Positions 36,196 through 45,570 are shown, counted from the first letter of the stretch. The stretch: 64,000 nucleotides of DNA from Sulfitobacter indolifex (GCF_022788655.1 NZ_CP084951.1:1984001-2048000), one strand, 5' to 3'. Program-made: numbers and translations. The notes: generated from the sequence alone by a model not told the origin.

Positions 36196-36291
36196 CGGAA
36201 AAAGATTTTCAATCTCATCGGTCAACTCAGTTGAACCGGTGTTCAATTGGGCTAACCTTTGCCTCGTACACAGACGCAGAGGGTCAAACTC

Positions 36292-37092
36292 ATGATTAAA
36301 TCACTTTTCACTACCACCGCGGCCATCTGCACGTTCATGGCAGCTCCCACCTTGGCCGCGCAGTGCGGAAACACGGCCAATGGCTTTGATGCATGGAAGG
36401 GCGCCTTTGCCCAAGAGGCCCGCGCCGCCGGCGTTGGCCAATCCGGCCTGAATGCATTGGCAAGCGCGCGCTATGCCAACGGAACCATTGCCGCAGACCG
36501 CAATCAGAAGTCATTCAAATACTCATTGTCCAAGTTCATGCAGGTGCGTGGCGCGGATACGATTGTAGCCCAAGGCCGCAAGCGCAAAGCCCGCAACGCT
36601 GGCTTTTACTCCGCGCTTGAGCAGCGCTACGGCGTCCCTGCCGGCGTTCTTCTGGCGATCCACGGCATGGAAACAGGCTTTGGTGGGTTCATGGGCGACA
36701 GCGCGGTTGTCTCGGCCATCACGACACTGGCCTATGACTGCCGCCGTTCCGACTTTTTCGTGCCCCATGCCATTGGCGCTTTGAAATTGGTTGATCAAGG
36801 CGCTATCACGCCCAGCACCAAGGGCGCGAAACATGGCGAGTTGGGCCATACCCAGTTTCTGCCCGGTAACGCGCTGAGCTACGGCGTTGATGGCAATGGG
36901 GATGGGCGTGTGGACTTTTACAGCGAAACCGATGCACTCGCCTCCACCGCCAACTTTCTGCGCCAGAAAGGTTGGCAGCCCGGTGCTGGCTATCAAGAAG
37001 GCCAACCAAATTTCCGTGTCATTCAGGCGTGGAATGCAGCGGGCGTCTACCAAAAGGCCATCGCGATCATGGCAGGCCGCATCGACGGCTGA
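36292..37092 (+). CDS. lytic murein transglycosylase (MltB/SLT_2-like)
   Basis: 266 residues from the ATG at 36292, which begins a signal peptide (LFTTTAAICTFMAAPTLAA). The catalytic Glu lies in LLAIHGMETGFGGFMGD near residue 130, followed by SAITTLAYDCRR, ELGHTQFLPGNALSYGVDGNGDG and SETDALASTANFLRQKGW, as in the SLT_2 group. It cleaves peptidoglycan glycan strands in the periplasm. Confidence 0.9.
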   Translation: MIKSLFTTTAAICTFMAAPTLAAQCGNTANGFDAWKGAFAQEARAAGVGQSGLNALASARYANGTIAADRNQKSFKYSLSKFMQVRGADTIVAQGRKRKARNAGFYSALEQRYGVPAGVLLAIHGMETGFGGFMGDSAVVSAITTLAYDCRRSDFFVPHAIGALKLVDQGAITPSTKGAKHGELGHTQFLPGNALSYGVDGNGDGRVDFYSETDALASTANFLRQKGWQPGAGYQEGQPNFRVIQAWNAAGVYQKAIAIMAGRIDG

Positions 37093-37115
37093 ACGACTTG
37101 ATCTTTGTTAAGCGG

Positions 37116-37148
37116 CGGCGCGTCCCACGGGGCGCGCCGTTTGCGTTT
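37116..37148 (+). terminator. terminator after the transglycosylase gene
   Basis: CGGCGCG (37116-37122) pairs with CGCGCCG (37133-37139), followed by TTTGCGTTTG. Confidence 0.65.
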
Positions 37149-37225
37149 GTACACCCCGCTATGCCCTTACGGGCATTTAATCGCCGCAGACCAAGAGGTT
37201 CCCGGCATTCTTTTGAGTTTCGGGG

Positions 37226-37250
37226 GGAACCGCCAGCAGCGTCAGCCGTT
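37226..37250 (+). promoter_or_regulatory. EcfG-type promoter upstream of the envelope-stress operon
   Basis: GGAAC (37226-37230), 16-base spacer, CGTT (37247-37250). It lies 44 bp before the start of the microprotein gene. Confidence 0.65.
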
Positions 37251-37293
37251 GGGCTGTAGATGATATAATTGACGAAGACGAATGGAGGGACCC

Positions 37294-37362
37294 ATGCACG
37301 GAATTTTCTACCTTATCGGCCTTATCGTGGTCGTTCTCGCGATCCTGAATCTCGTATTTTAA
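37294..37362 (+). CDS. 22-residue hydrophobic microprotein
   Basis: A 22-codon frame from ATG to TAA, preceded by GGAGGGA at ideal spacing. The product starts MHGIFYLIGL and ends ILNLVF; nearly all of it is a single membrane helix. It lies 11 bp before the next gene, which has its own GGAGG, and directly behind an EcfG-type promoter. Too short for family assignment; the ribosome site and operon position are the main support. Confidence 0.7.
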   Translation: MHGIFYLIGLIVVVLAILNLVF

Positions 37363-37373
37363 TGGAGGTCACC

Positions 37374-37979
37374 ATGCCCGAAGACAAGAATACACAGACA
37401 CAAAGCAGCACCGCTAAAGAGCAAGCGACTGCCGCAAAAGACAAAGCCGCCGCCGCTGCAAGCAGTGCGACCGAGACAGCCAAAGCGCAGGCCCGTGACT
37501 TGGCCGACACCGTTTCGACCGAAGCCACCAACTATGCGTATCAAGCCCGCGATACAGCTGCGGATGAAGTCAAAGGCGTGGCCTCGGCTTTGCGCACAGC
37601 CGCAGACGAGTTGCGCAGCGGCTCCCCTCAAGAGCGTAGCTTTAGCCAACTCGCCGATGGTTTGGCCGATGTGTCAGAAACCATGCGCGACAAAGACCTC
37701 GGCGAAGTGGTGGGTGACCTGAACGGGTTCGCCAAGCGCAATCCGCTGGTCTTCCTTGGTGGTGCAGCCCTTCTGGGCTTTGTGGCCACCCGTTTTGCCA
37801 AAGCCTCAAGCGATCGGCCAGCTGGTGGATACGGCGGGTCCGGCGTTGAATATGACGATGACGACCGTATTGACCGGCCCATGCCCGGCACGCCGCCGAC
37901 TGGCGCCGCAAGCGCCGTTCCTAGCCGCGCAACCGCCCAACCTGCCGCGCCTACAGTCGTAACAGGAGATAAAGTATGA
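37374..37979 (+). CDS. Ala-rich membrane-tethered stress protein
   Basis: 201 residues from the ATG at 37374 with GGAGG upstream. An Ala/Lys-rich helical N-terminus (KEQATAAKDKAAAAASSATE) resembles LEA-like or DUF883-like proteins. Then come LADGLADVSETMRDKDLGEVVGDLNGFAKRNPLVFLGGAALLGFVATRF, where the last 15 or so residues form a membrane segment, and an acidic, Pro-rich tail. It overlaps the holin-like gene by 4 bp. Likely envelope stress role, inferred from context. Confidence 0.75.
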   Translation: MPEDKNTQTQSSTAKEQATAAKDKAAAAASSATETAKAQARDLADTVSTEATNYAYQARDTAADEVKGVASALRTAADELRSGSPQERSFSQLADGLADVSETMRDKDLGEVVGDLNGFAKRNPLVFLGGAALLGFVATRFAKASSDRPAGGYGGSGVEYDDDDRIDRPMPGTPPTGAASAVPSRATAQPAAPTVVTGDKV

Positions 37980-38374
37980 CCACCGATAGCAATAAATCTG
38001 CCGGGAGCCTGCTGACCGAAGCGCTCTCCCACGTGAGCTCGCTGATGCGCAAGGAGGTCGATCTGGCCCGCGCAGAAGTGAACGAAAATCTGAAGCACGC
38101 AGGCGTGGCCATTGGTTTGATCGTCGGCGCAGTCGTCGTCGCTCTGACAGCGTTGAATGTGCTGAGTGCCGCCCTCGTCGCCGCGTTGACCGAGGCTGGC
38201 ATCCCCGCCGGTTGGTCCGCTGTGATTGTCGGCGTGCTGCTTGCGATCGTTGCTTACGTGATGGTCCAGAAAGGCACAAACGACCTGAAACTGAGCAGCC
38301 TTGCGCCGACCCGCACAGCCAAAAACGTCAAGCGTGACGCACAGACCATGAAGGAGGTTTACGATGACAAATGA
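37976..38374 (+). CDS. phage holin superfamily III-like membrane protein
   Basis: 132 residues. The start has SLLTEALSHVSSLMRKEVDLARAEV, typical of the Phage_holin_3_6 family, followed by two membrane segments (GLIVGAVVVALTALNVLSAAL and WSAVIVGVLLAIVAYVMV). Despite the name, members next to DUF3618 proteins are chromosomal envelope proteins and not lysis genes. It overlaps both neighbours, so the operon is tightly coupled. Confidence 0.88.
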   Translation: MTTDSNKSAGSLLTEALSHVSSLMRKEVDLARAEVNENLKHAGVAIGLIVGAVVVALTALNVLSAALVAALTEAGIPAGWSAVIVGVLLAIVAYVMVQKGTNDLKLSSLAPTRTAKNVKRDAQTMKEVYDDK

Positions 38375-39635
38375 CTCCAGAAATCCCGAAGAAATTGAAC
38401 GCGAAATCGAACGGGAGCGCGCCGGTTTGGCCAACACTCTGGACGATCTGCAAGACCGCTTTTCGGTCGAAGGCATCGCGCGCCAGTTCTCGGATCAGTT
38501 CCGCGAGCATGGTGGCGACTGGGGCCGCTCGGTCTCTGAAGCGGCCAAGCGCAACCCGGTGGCTCTGGCACTGACAGGCGCTGGCCTTGCATGGTTGGTT
38601 TTCGGCAGCGGCAACACCCGCGACAACCGTGGCTATGAAGGTCTTGACCGTGAGCGCGCACATCCCGTGCCAGTTCCCGTGACAAACACCGACAATCGCC
38701 CCGCCGTGCGCGACGCTCGCCGTTCGTCTGCCCCTGCAAGCGCCTATGCATCCAGCTATGGCTCTGAGCGCAACGCAACTGACAACGTGCCCGCATGGGC
38801 CCGCGACGTACATCACGATGATGACGATGGCCGGGGCTTGGGTGATCGTGCCCGCTCTGCCGCTGGTAGCGTCAAAGGCGCTGCAGGCTCTGCGGCAAGC
38901 GGTGTCTCGGGTGCTGCAAGCTCTGCCGCGGGTGGCGTGAAGGGTGCTGCAAGCTCGGTATCCGATGGTGCCCGCTCTGCCGGGTCGTCCGTTGCAAGCG
39001 GTGCGCGTTATGCCCGTGATCGCGCATCATACGGTGCAAGCTCTGCTGTCGCTAGTGTGCGCAGCACAGCCAGCGGTGCCGCGAACAGCGTCCGCGACGG
39101 TGCCAGCGCCGCCAACGAGCGCGCACATGCGCTGCGGGATCGCCTATCCGAAGGCACCGAGCAGATGAGCGCAGAAGCCCGCGAGCGGATCGTTATGGCC
39201 CGCGCCCGTGCAGTGGACGCTTGGGACGCTGGTGGTCGCTATGCCCGTCAGGGCCGCGAGCGAGCTTCCGACATGTTCGAAGAGCATCCCTTGGTCGCTG
39301 GTGCACTGGCGCTGGCCGTTGGTGCCGCCTTCGGCGCCGCCCTGCCCCGCAGCCGCACCGAAGACACCTATATGGGCGAGCATAGCGACGCGCTCTTTAG
39401 CGAAGCCGAGCGTATCTACGCTGACGAGCGCGAAAAGCTTGGTAAAGTGGCCAAGGCCGCGACAGATGAAGCAGGCAAAGTCTTGAAAGAGACCAAAGCC
39501 AACGCTGATGCCGCAGCCGACGAAGAAACCGCCGCCGACGCCGCGGTGAAAAAGGCCAAAGAAAGCGGCCAGCGCGTGGCCGATGCAGCGAAAGACGAAG
39601 CTGATAAGCAAAAGCTGGGCGACGTTAAAAGCTAA
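38364..39635 (+). CDS. DUF3618 protein with long Ala/Ser-rich repeat region
   Basis: 423 residues. The N-terminal DUF3618 motif is visible (PEEIEREIERERAGLANTLDDL), followed by AKRNPVALALTGAGLAWLVFGS with a membrane segment near residue 75. Residues ~165-250 are low-complexity helical repeats of the GAAGSAASGVSGAASSA kind. A second membrane stretch (PLVAGALALAVGAAFGAAL) lies near 315, and the tail is Lys/Glu/Ala-rich. Probably an envelope-associated stress protein. A terminator follows. Confidence 0.88.
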   Translation: MTNDSRNPEEIEREIERERAGLANTLDDLQDRFSVEGIARQFSDQFREHGGDWGRSVSEAAKRNPVALALTGAGLAWLVFGSGNTRDNRGYEGLDRERAHPVPVPVTNTDNRPAVRDARRSSAPASAYASSYGSERNATDNVPAWARDVHHDDDDGRGLGDRARSAAGSVKGAAGSAASGVSGAASSAAGGVKGAASSVSDGARSAGSSVASGARYARDRASYGASSAVASVRSTASGAANSVRDGASAANERAHALRDRLSEGTEQMSAEARERIVMARARAVDAWDAGGRYARQGRERASDMFEEHPLVAGALALAVGAAFGAALPRSRTEDTYMGEHSDALFSEAERIYADEREKLGKVAKAATDEAGKVLKETKANADAAADEETAADAAVKKAKESGQRVADAAKDEADKQKLGDVKS

Positions 39636-39645
39636 TCCACTCACA

Positions 39646-39680
39646 GCCCGTCCCCTACTTTGGGGGCGGGCATTTTTTCT
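39646..39680 (+). terminator. terminator after the DUF3618 gene
   Basis: GCCCGTCCCC (39646-39655) pairs with GGGGGCGGGC (39662-39671), one G-U pair, then ATTTTTTCT. Confidence 0.9.
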
Positions 39681-39710
39681 AATAAATTCCAAAAAGACAG
39701 AGGTACACCT

Positions 39711-40658
39711 ATGGCGCGCGGACGTGGAGCGGAGACGCCGATTGAGATACCGGCCCCCGGATGGAAAGACATTTTATTCCGGGTTAAGGACGAGATCGCG
39801 GCCGACCATGTGTCATTGGTTGCCGCTGGCGTGGCGTTTTACGCGCTCTTGGCGATTTTTCCCGCCGTCACCGCGCTGATGGCGCTTGCTGGTCTGGTGA
39901 TGGAGCCCGCGCAGGTTACCGAACAGCTAGAAGCGATTACCCGGCTTATCCCCGAAGAAGCTGCAACGATCATCCTTGATCAGGCCATCGCCGTGACAGG
40001 GTCCGAAGAAACCGGTCTGGGCTGGGCCTTTCTGATTGGTGTCGGGCTTGCGCTCTACTCAGCTTCGAAAGGTGTGGGCAGTTTGATGGAAGGTCTCAAC
40101 GTCGCCTACGACGAGGATGAGACCCGCGGCTTCGTTACCAAACTGATCTGGACCCTTGGCCTCACGCTCATGCTTGTTGGCGTGCTGCTTTTGGGCCTCG
40201 GCGCGACATTAGCCGTGCCTGCCGTCGTTAACTTTCTCGCGCTGCCTGACTGGTTTGAAACGCTGTTGACCTACGGCAGCTGGGTGCTTTTGGCTGCCCT
40301 CACGGTCCTCGCTCTGGCTGTCCTTTACCGCTACGGTCCGGCGCGCGACAACGCTGAGTGGAAATGGCTGACCCCCGGCTCTGTCATCGCCTGCGTTCTT
40401 TGGATCGTCGCATCGGTCGGGTTCTCGATCTATGTCAGCAATTTCGGCAGCTATAACGAAAGTTTTGGCAGCATGGCCGGGGCAATCATTCTGCTGATGT
40501 GGCTTTGGATTTCGGCCTTTATCGTCCTCTTGGGCGCAGAGTTTAACTCTGAGATGGAGGCCCAGACCCGTAAAGACAGCACCACCGGACCGGATGAGCC
40601 GATGGGTGAGCGCGACGCGGTCAAGGCCGACAAACTAGGGCGCGCGAAAGGTAAATAG
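39711..40658 (+). CDS. YihY/BrkB-family membrane protein
   Basis: 315 residues from the ATG at 39711. The start of the membrane domain, VSLVAAGVAFYALLAIFPAVTAL, is diagnostic of YihY/BrkB proteins; about six membrane segments follow, with LYRYGP and MLWLWISAFIVLLGAEFNSEME near the end. Once called ribonuclease BN by error; the function is unknown but envelope-related. It lies 12 bp before ku, so the end-joining genes may be cotranscribed with it. Confidence 0.93.
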   Translation: MARGRGAETPIEIPAPGWKDILFRVKDEIAADHVSLVAAGVAFYALLAIFPAVTALMALAGLVMEPAQVTEQLEAITRLIPEEAATIILDQAIAVTGSEETGLGWAFLIGVGLALYSASKGVGSLMEGLNVAYDEDETRGFVTKLIWTLGLTLMLVGVLLLGLGATLAVPAVVNFLALPDWFETLLTYGSWVLLAALTVLALAVLYRYGPARDNAEWKWLTPGSVIACVLWIVASVGFSIYVSNFGSYNESFGSMAGAIILLMWLWISAFIVLLGAEFNSEMEAQTRKDSTTGPDEPMGERDAVKADKLGRAKGK

Positions 40659-40670
40659 GAGAGAGATACC

Positions 40671-41510
40671 ATGGCACCGCGCGCACTTTGGAAAGGACAG
40701 CTTCGCCTTTCGCTCGTATCGATCCCGGTCGAGATTTTCTCGGCCACAAAGACCAGTTCAAAGGTCTCCTTTCGCCAAATTCATAAACCCTCGGGCAAGC
40801 GCATCCGTTATGAGAAATCAGTTCCCGGCATCGGGCCGATAAAGGCCGAAGACATCGTGAAGGGGTACGAAGTTGGCAGTGACGAATATATCCTGCTAGA
40901 CCCCGATGAAGTGGATCAGATCAAACTTGAGACGAAGAAGACGTTCGAATTGGTACAATTCGTCGATGCCTGCGAGATTTCCCCACTCTACTTCGACAAG
41001 CCCTATTACATCACCGCCTCAGATGATTTGGCCCAAGACGCTTACCGCGTTGTGCGCGACGCGCTGCGTCAGGCCAAAAAGGTGGGGTTGGGCCAGGTTA
41101 CCATGCGCGGCAAGGAATACCTCGCTTGCGTTAAACCCTGCGGTGACGGCCTGTTGATGGAGACGCTGCACTACGCTGATGAGCTGCGCGACGCGGATGA
41201 GATTTTCACCGATATAGAGGATGACAAGACCGACAAGGAACTGCTCGAAGTTGCCACCTCGCTGATCGACAAGAAGACCGCGCCCTTCGACGCTTCCGCC
41301 TATACCGACAAATACGCCGAAGCGATGCAAAAGCTTTTGGACGCCAAGGTGAAAAACAAAAAGACACCGCGCGTGCAGACCGGCGATGACGGCCCTGCTG
41401 AGGGCGAGAACGTCATCGACCTGATGAGCGCGCTGAAAGAGAGCCTGAAAGACGCGGGCGGCGCGAAGTCTGGCACCAAGAAAAAGGCACCGCGCAAGAA
41501 GGCCTCGTGA
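40671..41510 (+). CDS. ku: non-homologous end-joining protein Ku
   Basis: 279 residues, normal for bacterial Ku. The start RALWKGQLRLSLVSIPVEIFSAT and the core KGYEVGSDEYILLDPDEVDQIKLETKKTFELVQFVD are diagnostic. The tail is Lys-rich (GTKKKAPRKKAS), as in Ku proteins that bind DNA ends and recruit LigD. Its TGA overlaps the ligD ATG (TGATG). Confidence 0.97.
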   Translation: MAPRALWKGQLRLSLVSIPVEIFSATKTSSKVSFRQIHKPSGKRIRYEKSVPGIGPIKAEDIVKGYEVGSDEYILLDPDEVDQIKLETKKTFELVQFVDACEISPLYFDKPYYITASDDLAQDAYRVVRDALRQAKKVGLGQVTMRGKEYLACVKPCGDGLLMETLHYADELRDADEIFTDIEDDKTDKELLEVATSLIDKKTAPFDASAYTDKYAEAMQKLLDAKVKNKKTPRVQTGDDGPAEGENVIDLMSALKESLKDAGGAKSGTKKKAPRKKAS

Positions 41511-43969
41511 TGGCAAAACCTGCAGACAAGCTCGCCAGTTACAACGCCAAACGTGATTTCGACGCCACCGCCGAACCACGTGGCCAGATTGGCGCGGGCG
41601 CAGCGCAAAGCTTTGTCGTCCAAAAGCATGACGCCACTCGGCTACATTACGACTTTCGCCTTGAGTGGGAGGGGGTGCTGCTCAGTTGGGCGGTCACAAA
41701 AGGCCCCTCGCGTGACCCATCGGAAAAACGCCTTGCCGTGCGGACAGAGGATCATCCGCTTGATTATGGCGGGTTCGAGGGGACCATTCCGAAGGGCCAA
41801 TATGGCGGCGGCACGGTGATGCTGTGGGACCGTGGCACTTGGATGCCCCAAGGTGATGTCACCAAAGGATTGAACGACGGCAAGCTAAAATTCACGCTTC
41901 AAGGCCAGCATATGCAGGGCGGCTGGACGCTGGTGCGGATGCGCGGCGGTGAAAAGCGCGAAAACTGGTTACTGATCAAAGAACGCGACGACTATGCGAC
42001 TGATCAGCCCGACGGACTAACCAAGGGCACCGCGCGGTCGATAACGACGGGCCGCACGATGTCCGAGATCGCCAAGGATGCCCCCGCGAAGAAGGTTGCT
42101 GATGCGCGGCCGGCGCGGAAAAGCAAAAACCCTGCATTCGTTAAACCGCAACTCGCCACTCTGGTCAGTGACGCGCCTGAGGGCGAAGGGTGGATGCATG
42201 AGACGAAATTTGACGGATATCGCTGTCTGGCTTCCCTCGGCACGACAGGTACGCGGCTCTTTACCCGCACGGGCAAGGATTGGACCGACAAGTTCGGTGC
42301 ACTTGGCCGTGCCTTCGACGCGCTGCCCTGTGACAGCGCGCTGCTTGACGGCGAAGTCATGGCGGCCAAGATCAAAGGTTCGGCTTTCTCCTCGCTGCAA
42401 CGGGCGTTGAAGGAAGGGCATCCGTTGGTGTTTTATGCATTCGACCTGTTGTCGCTCGATCGCGAAGATTTCCGTGACACCCTGCAAGAAGACCGCCGCG
42501 CACGACTGGCAAAACTGCTCTCTGGCGTGCCCGCAGGTGGGGCGCTGCGCCTGAGCGAACATGTGGTCAGCCACGGCCCCGAAGTATTCAAACGCGCCTG
42601 CGAGGCCGGGGCCGAGGGGATCATCAGCAAACGCATCGACGCGCCCTATTCCGGCAGGCGCAGCAAAAACTGGCTCAAGGTCAAATGCACCCGGCGGCAG
42701 GAATTCGTCATCATTGGCTATTCCCCCTCTGACAAGAAGGGCCGCGCCTTTGCCTCGCTGCTGCTCGGCAGCCATGAAGGGGGCGAATTGCGTTATAAGG
42801 GTCGCGTCGGCACTGGGTTCTCGGCGGAGGTTATGGACGACCTCTCTCGCGCCATGACCGCCCGCAAAACCCCGCCTGCGAGCGACGTTCCGCCCGAGGT
42901 CGCCCGCGATGCCAAATGGGTCCGCGCCGATCTGGTGGCGGAGGTGGATTTCACCGAATTCACCGACGATGGTGTGATCCGGCACGGCAGTTTTCTGGGC
43001 CTGCGTCACGACAAAGACGCCGCCCAAGTGACCGTGGAAGAACCGCTAGAGGAGCCAGAGATGGGCGATGACAGCAAGGTCGGCGGCGTTCAAATTAGCA
43101 ATGCCGACCGCAAAGTTTTCCCCGATGCGGGCTGCACCAAGGGTGATGTGGCACGGCATTACGAGCGCGTCGGCCCCCGCATGATCGAACTGATCGGCCA
43201 CCGCCCACTGTCGCTGTTCCGCTGCCCTTCGGGGATCGACGGGCAATGTTTCTTTCAAAAACACGACAGCGGCGGGATGCCCGATGCGCTGTCGCGGGTT
43301 TCAATCGAAGAAAGTGACGGCGACGCAGCGGATTACCTCTATGCCACGCGGCCCGACAGCCTGATTGCGGCGGCGCAGATGGGCAGTTTGGAGTATCACA
43401 TCTGGGGCGCGCGGGTGGATCGGTTGGACCGCCCCGACCGGCTGGTCTTTGACCTTGATCCAGATGAGGGGTTGGACTGGCCCGATGTGCGCGCCGCGGC
43501 TTTTGAGCTGCGCGACGCGCTGGCGGCACTCGGCTTGCAATCGGGGGCTATCGTGACTGGGGGCAAGGGCGTGCATGTCTGGCTGTCTTTGCGCCGCACA
43601 CGCGGCTGGGACACGGTCAAGCTTTTCTCAAAAACCTTCGCCCATGTCATGGCCGCGCAAAACCCCGAACGTTATGTCGCCACCATGTCCAAGGCCAAGC
43701 GCAAGGGCCGCATCTTCATCGACTGGCTGCGCAACGAACGCGGGGCCACGGCCATCGCGCCCTACTCCCTGCGCGCCCGCCCCGGTGCGCCGGTGGCCGT
43801 GCCGGTGACTTGGGAGGAATTAGAGAAACTCGACAGCGCCAATGGCTTCCGCATGGGCGATATGGCCGCGCGGCTGGATCAGCCCTGCCCGGCGATGGCC
43901 GTGCAAAACGATCTGCAATCGCTGACCGATCGGGTGATCGAGAAGTTGCAGACTTGGTCCGAGGGCTAA
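41510..43969 (+). CDS. ligD: DNA ligase D (PE-LIG-POL)
   Basis: 819 residues with all three LigD domains. Residues ~30-190 are the 3'-phosphoesterase (VVQKHDATRLHYDFRLE, then GTIPKGQYGGG). Residues ~215-520 are the ATP-dependent ligase, with the nucleotidyl Lys in ETKFDGYRCLA, LLDGEVMA and EGIISKRIDAPYSGRRSKNWLKVK. Residues ~540-815 are the primase-like polymerase (DLDPDEGLDWPDV with catalytic Asp, GGKGVHVWLSL). With Ku it repairs double-strand breaks, mostly in non-growing cells. Confidence 0.97.
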   Translation: MAKPADKLASYNAKRDFDATAEPRGQIGAGAAQSFVVQKHDATRLHYDFRLEWEGVLLSWAVTKGPSRDPSEKRLAVRTEDHPLDYGGFEGTIPKGQYGGGTVMLWDRGTWMPQGDVTKGLNDGKLKFTLQGQHMQGGWTLVRMRGGEKRENWLLIKERDDYATDQPDGLTKGTARSITTGRTMSEIAKDAPAKKVADARPARKSKNPAFVKPQLATLVSDAPEGEGWMHETKFDGYRCLASLGTTGTRLFTRTGKDWTDKFGALGRAFDALPCDSALLDGEVMAAKIKGSAFSSLQRALKEGHPLVFYAFDLLSLDREDFRDTLQEDRRARLAKLLSGVPAGGALRLSEHVVSHGPEVFKRACEAGAEGIISKRIDAPYSGRRSKNWLKVKCTRRQEFVIIGYSPSDKKGRAFASLLLGSHEGGELRYKGRVGTGFSAEVMDDLSRAMTARKTPPASDVPPEVARDAKWVRADLVAEVDFTEFTDDGVIRHGSFLGLRHDKDAAQVTVEEPLEEPEMGDDSKVGGVQISNADRKVFPDAGCTKGDVARHYERVGPRMIELIGHRPLSLFRCPSGIDGQCFFQKHDSGGMPDALSRVSIEESDGDAADYLYATRPDSLIAAAQMGSLEYHIWGARVDRLDRPDRLVFDLDPDEGLDWPDVRAAAFELRDALAALGLQSGAIVTGGKGVHVWLSLRRTRGWDTVKLFSKTFAHVMAAQNPERYVATMSKAKRKGRIFIDWLRNERGATAIAPYSLRARPGAPVAVPVTWEELEKLDSANGFRMGDMAARLDQPCPAMAVQNDLQSLTDRVIEKLQTWSEG

Positions 43970-43972
43970 GGG

Positions 43973-44998
43973 CTACTCAGTCGGAAGCCCCGCGAAATAG
44001 TCCGCCAAGGCTGCGATATCCGCATCACTCAAGTCCTGCGCGGCCTTGCGCATCAAACGCGCCCGCTCCCCCCCACCGCGATGCCCGTCGCGCCAAAGTC
44101 TGAGCTGTGCCGCCAGATAGTCGCGGCTTTGCCCGGTCAGCAGCGGTGCGATGGGCGCATCGGCCTGCCGTCCCGGCCCGTGACAGGCGGTGCAGGCAGG
44201 TACGTCACCAGTGCCACGTTGCGCCAGCAGCGCGCCGGGGGTTGTGGCCTCGGGCGCAGGTTCAGACTGCCGCCGTGGACCTTTGGAAGAACCGAACTGC
44301 TGCGCCAGCGTGGCGATCTCGCTGTCGCTGAGCGCCATCGCCGCCTCTCGCATGATCCCGCTGGGCCGCTGACCGCTACGGTACTGCCGCAGCGCCTCTG
44401 CGATTTGGCCGGGGGTCAGCAGGTCAAGCCGAGGGATGTACCTGTTGCCGCTCTCACCACTTTCGCCATGACACTCTGCACAGCTTGCGCGGCCCCGCCC
44501 TTCGCCTGCCAGCGCCACCTGCCCCGCCGCGTCAGGCAGCGCGTTCAGGTAGGCCACGACCGACCAAACTTCGTCGTCGCGATCCTTGGCGGGCCAGTGT
44601 GGCATGCCGGTCATTTTCACGCCTTCGTCGATGATCCAAAACATCTCACCCGGCGTCCAATCGGTGATGGTACTGATATGCGGCGGCGTCGGCTCCATCG
44701 CTTGAGCCGTGGCGCTTTGCGGCTGGCCGGGGAGCGCATGGCAGAAGGCGCAGCCGGATTTGAAATGCAGCGCCCCAAGCGTCACGCGATCCGGCGCACC
44801 AAGGTCATCCGGCACCTCCTTTGGCCCCGGCGCGCGCAGTTTGACCGACTGTTTGAAGGTCGTGTGCATCAGCCAGGTCACCCCCCACATATGCCCCTCC
44901 CGAGCCGAGACGTTGTAGAGCCCGACCGTCACGATCAAGACTGCCACCATGGCCCCGCCACCCGCCACTGCGGCGAGGGTTTGGATCACCCGCTTCAT
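43973..44998 (-). CDS. tri-haem c-type cytochrome of the caa3 oxidase operon
   Basis: 341 residues with an N-terminal membrane anchor or signal (AAVAGGGAMVAVLIVTVGLY). Three haem-binding sites are seen: CAFCH near 83, CAECH near 164 and CTACH near 265. The two C-terminal units resemble cytochrome c class I pairs (cytochrome c4-like). It ends the oxidase operon and overlaps ctaG by 4 bp. Likely electron donor to the oxidase. Confidence 0.88.
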   Translation of the reverse strand: MKRVIQTLAAVAGGGAMVAVLIVTVGLYNVSAREGHMWGVTWLMHTTFKQSVKLRAPGPKEVPDDLGAPDRVTLGALHFKSGCAFCHALPGQPQSATAQAMEPTPPHISTITDWTPGEMFWIIDEGVKMTGMPHWPAKDRDDEVWSVVAYLNALPDAAGQVALAGEGRGRASCAECHGESGESGNRYIPRLDLLTPGQIAEALRQYRSGQRPSGIMREAAMALSDSEIATLAQQFGSSKGPRRQSEPAPEATTPGALLAQRGTGDVPACTACHGPGRQADAPIAPLLTGQSRDYLAAQLRLWRDGHRGGGERARLMRKAAQDLSDADIAALADYFAGLPTE

Positions 44999-45570
44999 GC
45001 CGTTTCCCTTTTGTCTTCCAGCGCCTTAGCGACCAGTGCCAATCCTGCGACCAGATAAATCGGCGTGCCAATCCCCAACATCAAAAGCCCCCCCAATTGC
45101 TGCGCGTCAAGGTCCGGCGCACGGCCACAGATCGCAGCATAGAGGTCACGCGGGGCGAGAATAATCAGCGCGCCTAGCAGCGTCATATGCATGGAGGTCA
45201 GCAGCAGCCCACCTGCCCCCGCCAACGGCGCGCCGCGCAGGCACCCGGCCCAGACCAGCAGCCCGGCCAAAGCGAAACTTAGCTGTTCAAGCAGCAGCCC
45301 CGGCCATCCGCTATCGGCCCAGCCGTGCAGCGCCGGCAGATGCCAGCCCCAGACCACGACAAACTCAACCACCGCGCCCAAAAGCGGCGACAGGGCGAAC
45401 ACCGCAGTTGCTTTGGGAAAGCCCAACACGAGCAGCGGCGCCACCACAGCCACCAGCCCCATATGCCGCAGCATGTGATGCGGGAAATCCGCGCCAAGCC
45501 ATTGCCCCAGCGGCAAAAGCCAGAGCAATGCCAGCAACGCCAGCCCGGCATATCCCAGCCCCACCCTCAT
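44995..45570 (-). CDS. ctaG: cytochrome c oxidase assembly factor CtaG (caa3 type)
   Basis: 191 residues, almost entirely membrane helices. FPHHMLRHMGLVAVVAPLLVLG, VVWGWHLPALH and TSMHMTLLGALIILAPRDLY are the conserved His-rich features of the caa3_CtaG family, believed to help insert copper or assemble the oxidase. It overlaps its neighbours by 4 bp on each side. Confidence 0.9.
   Translation of the reverse strand: MRVGLGYAGLALLALLWLLPLGQWLGADFPHHMLRHMGLVAVVAPLLVLGFPKATAVFALSPLLGAVVEFVVVWGWHLPALHGWADSGWPGLLLEQLSFALAGLLVWAGCLRGAPLAGAGGLLLTSMHMTLLGALIILAPRDLYAAICGRAPDLDAQQLGGLLMLGIGTPIYLVAGLALVAKALEDKRETA

Noticed and set aside
37976..38374. Holin-like gene considered as prophage remnant
   Set aside because: Neighbours are DUF3618, YihY and Ku/LigD stress genes, with no phage structural genes nearby.
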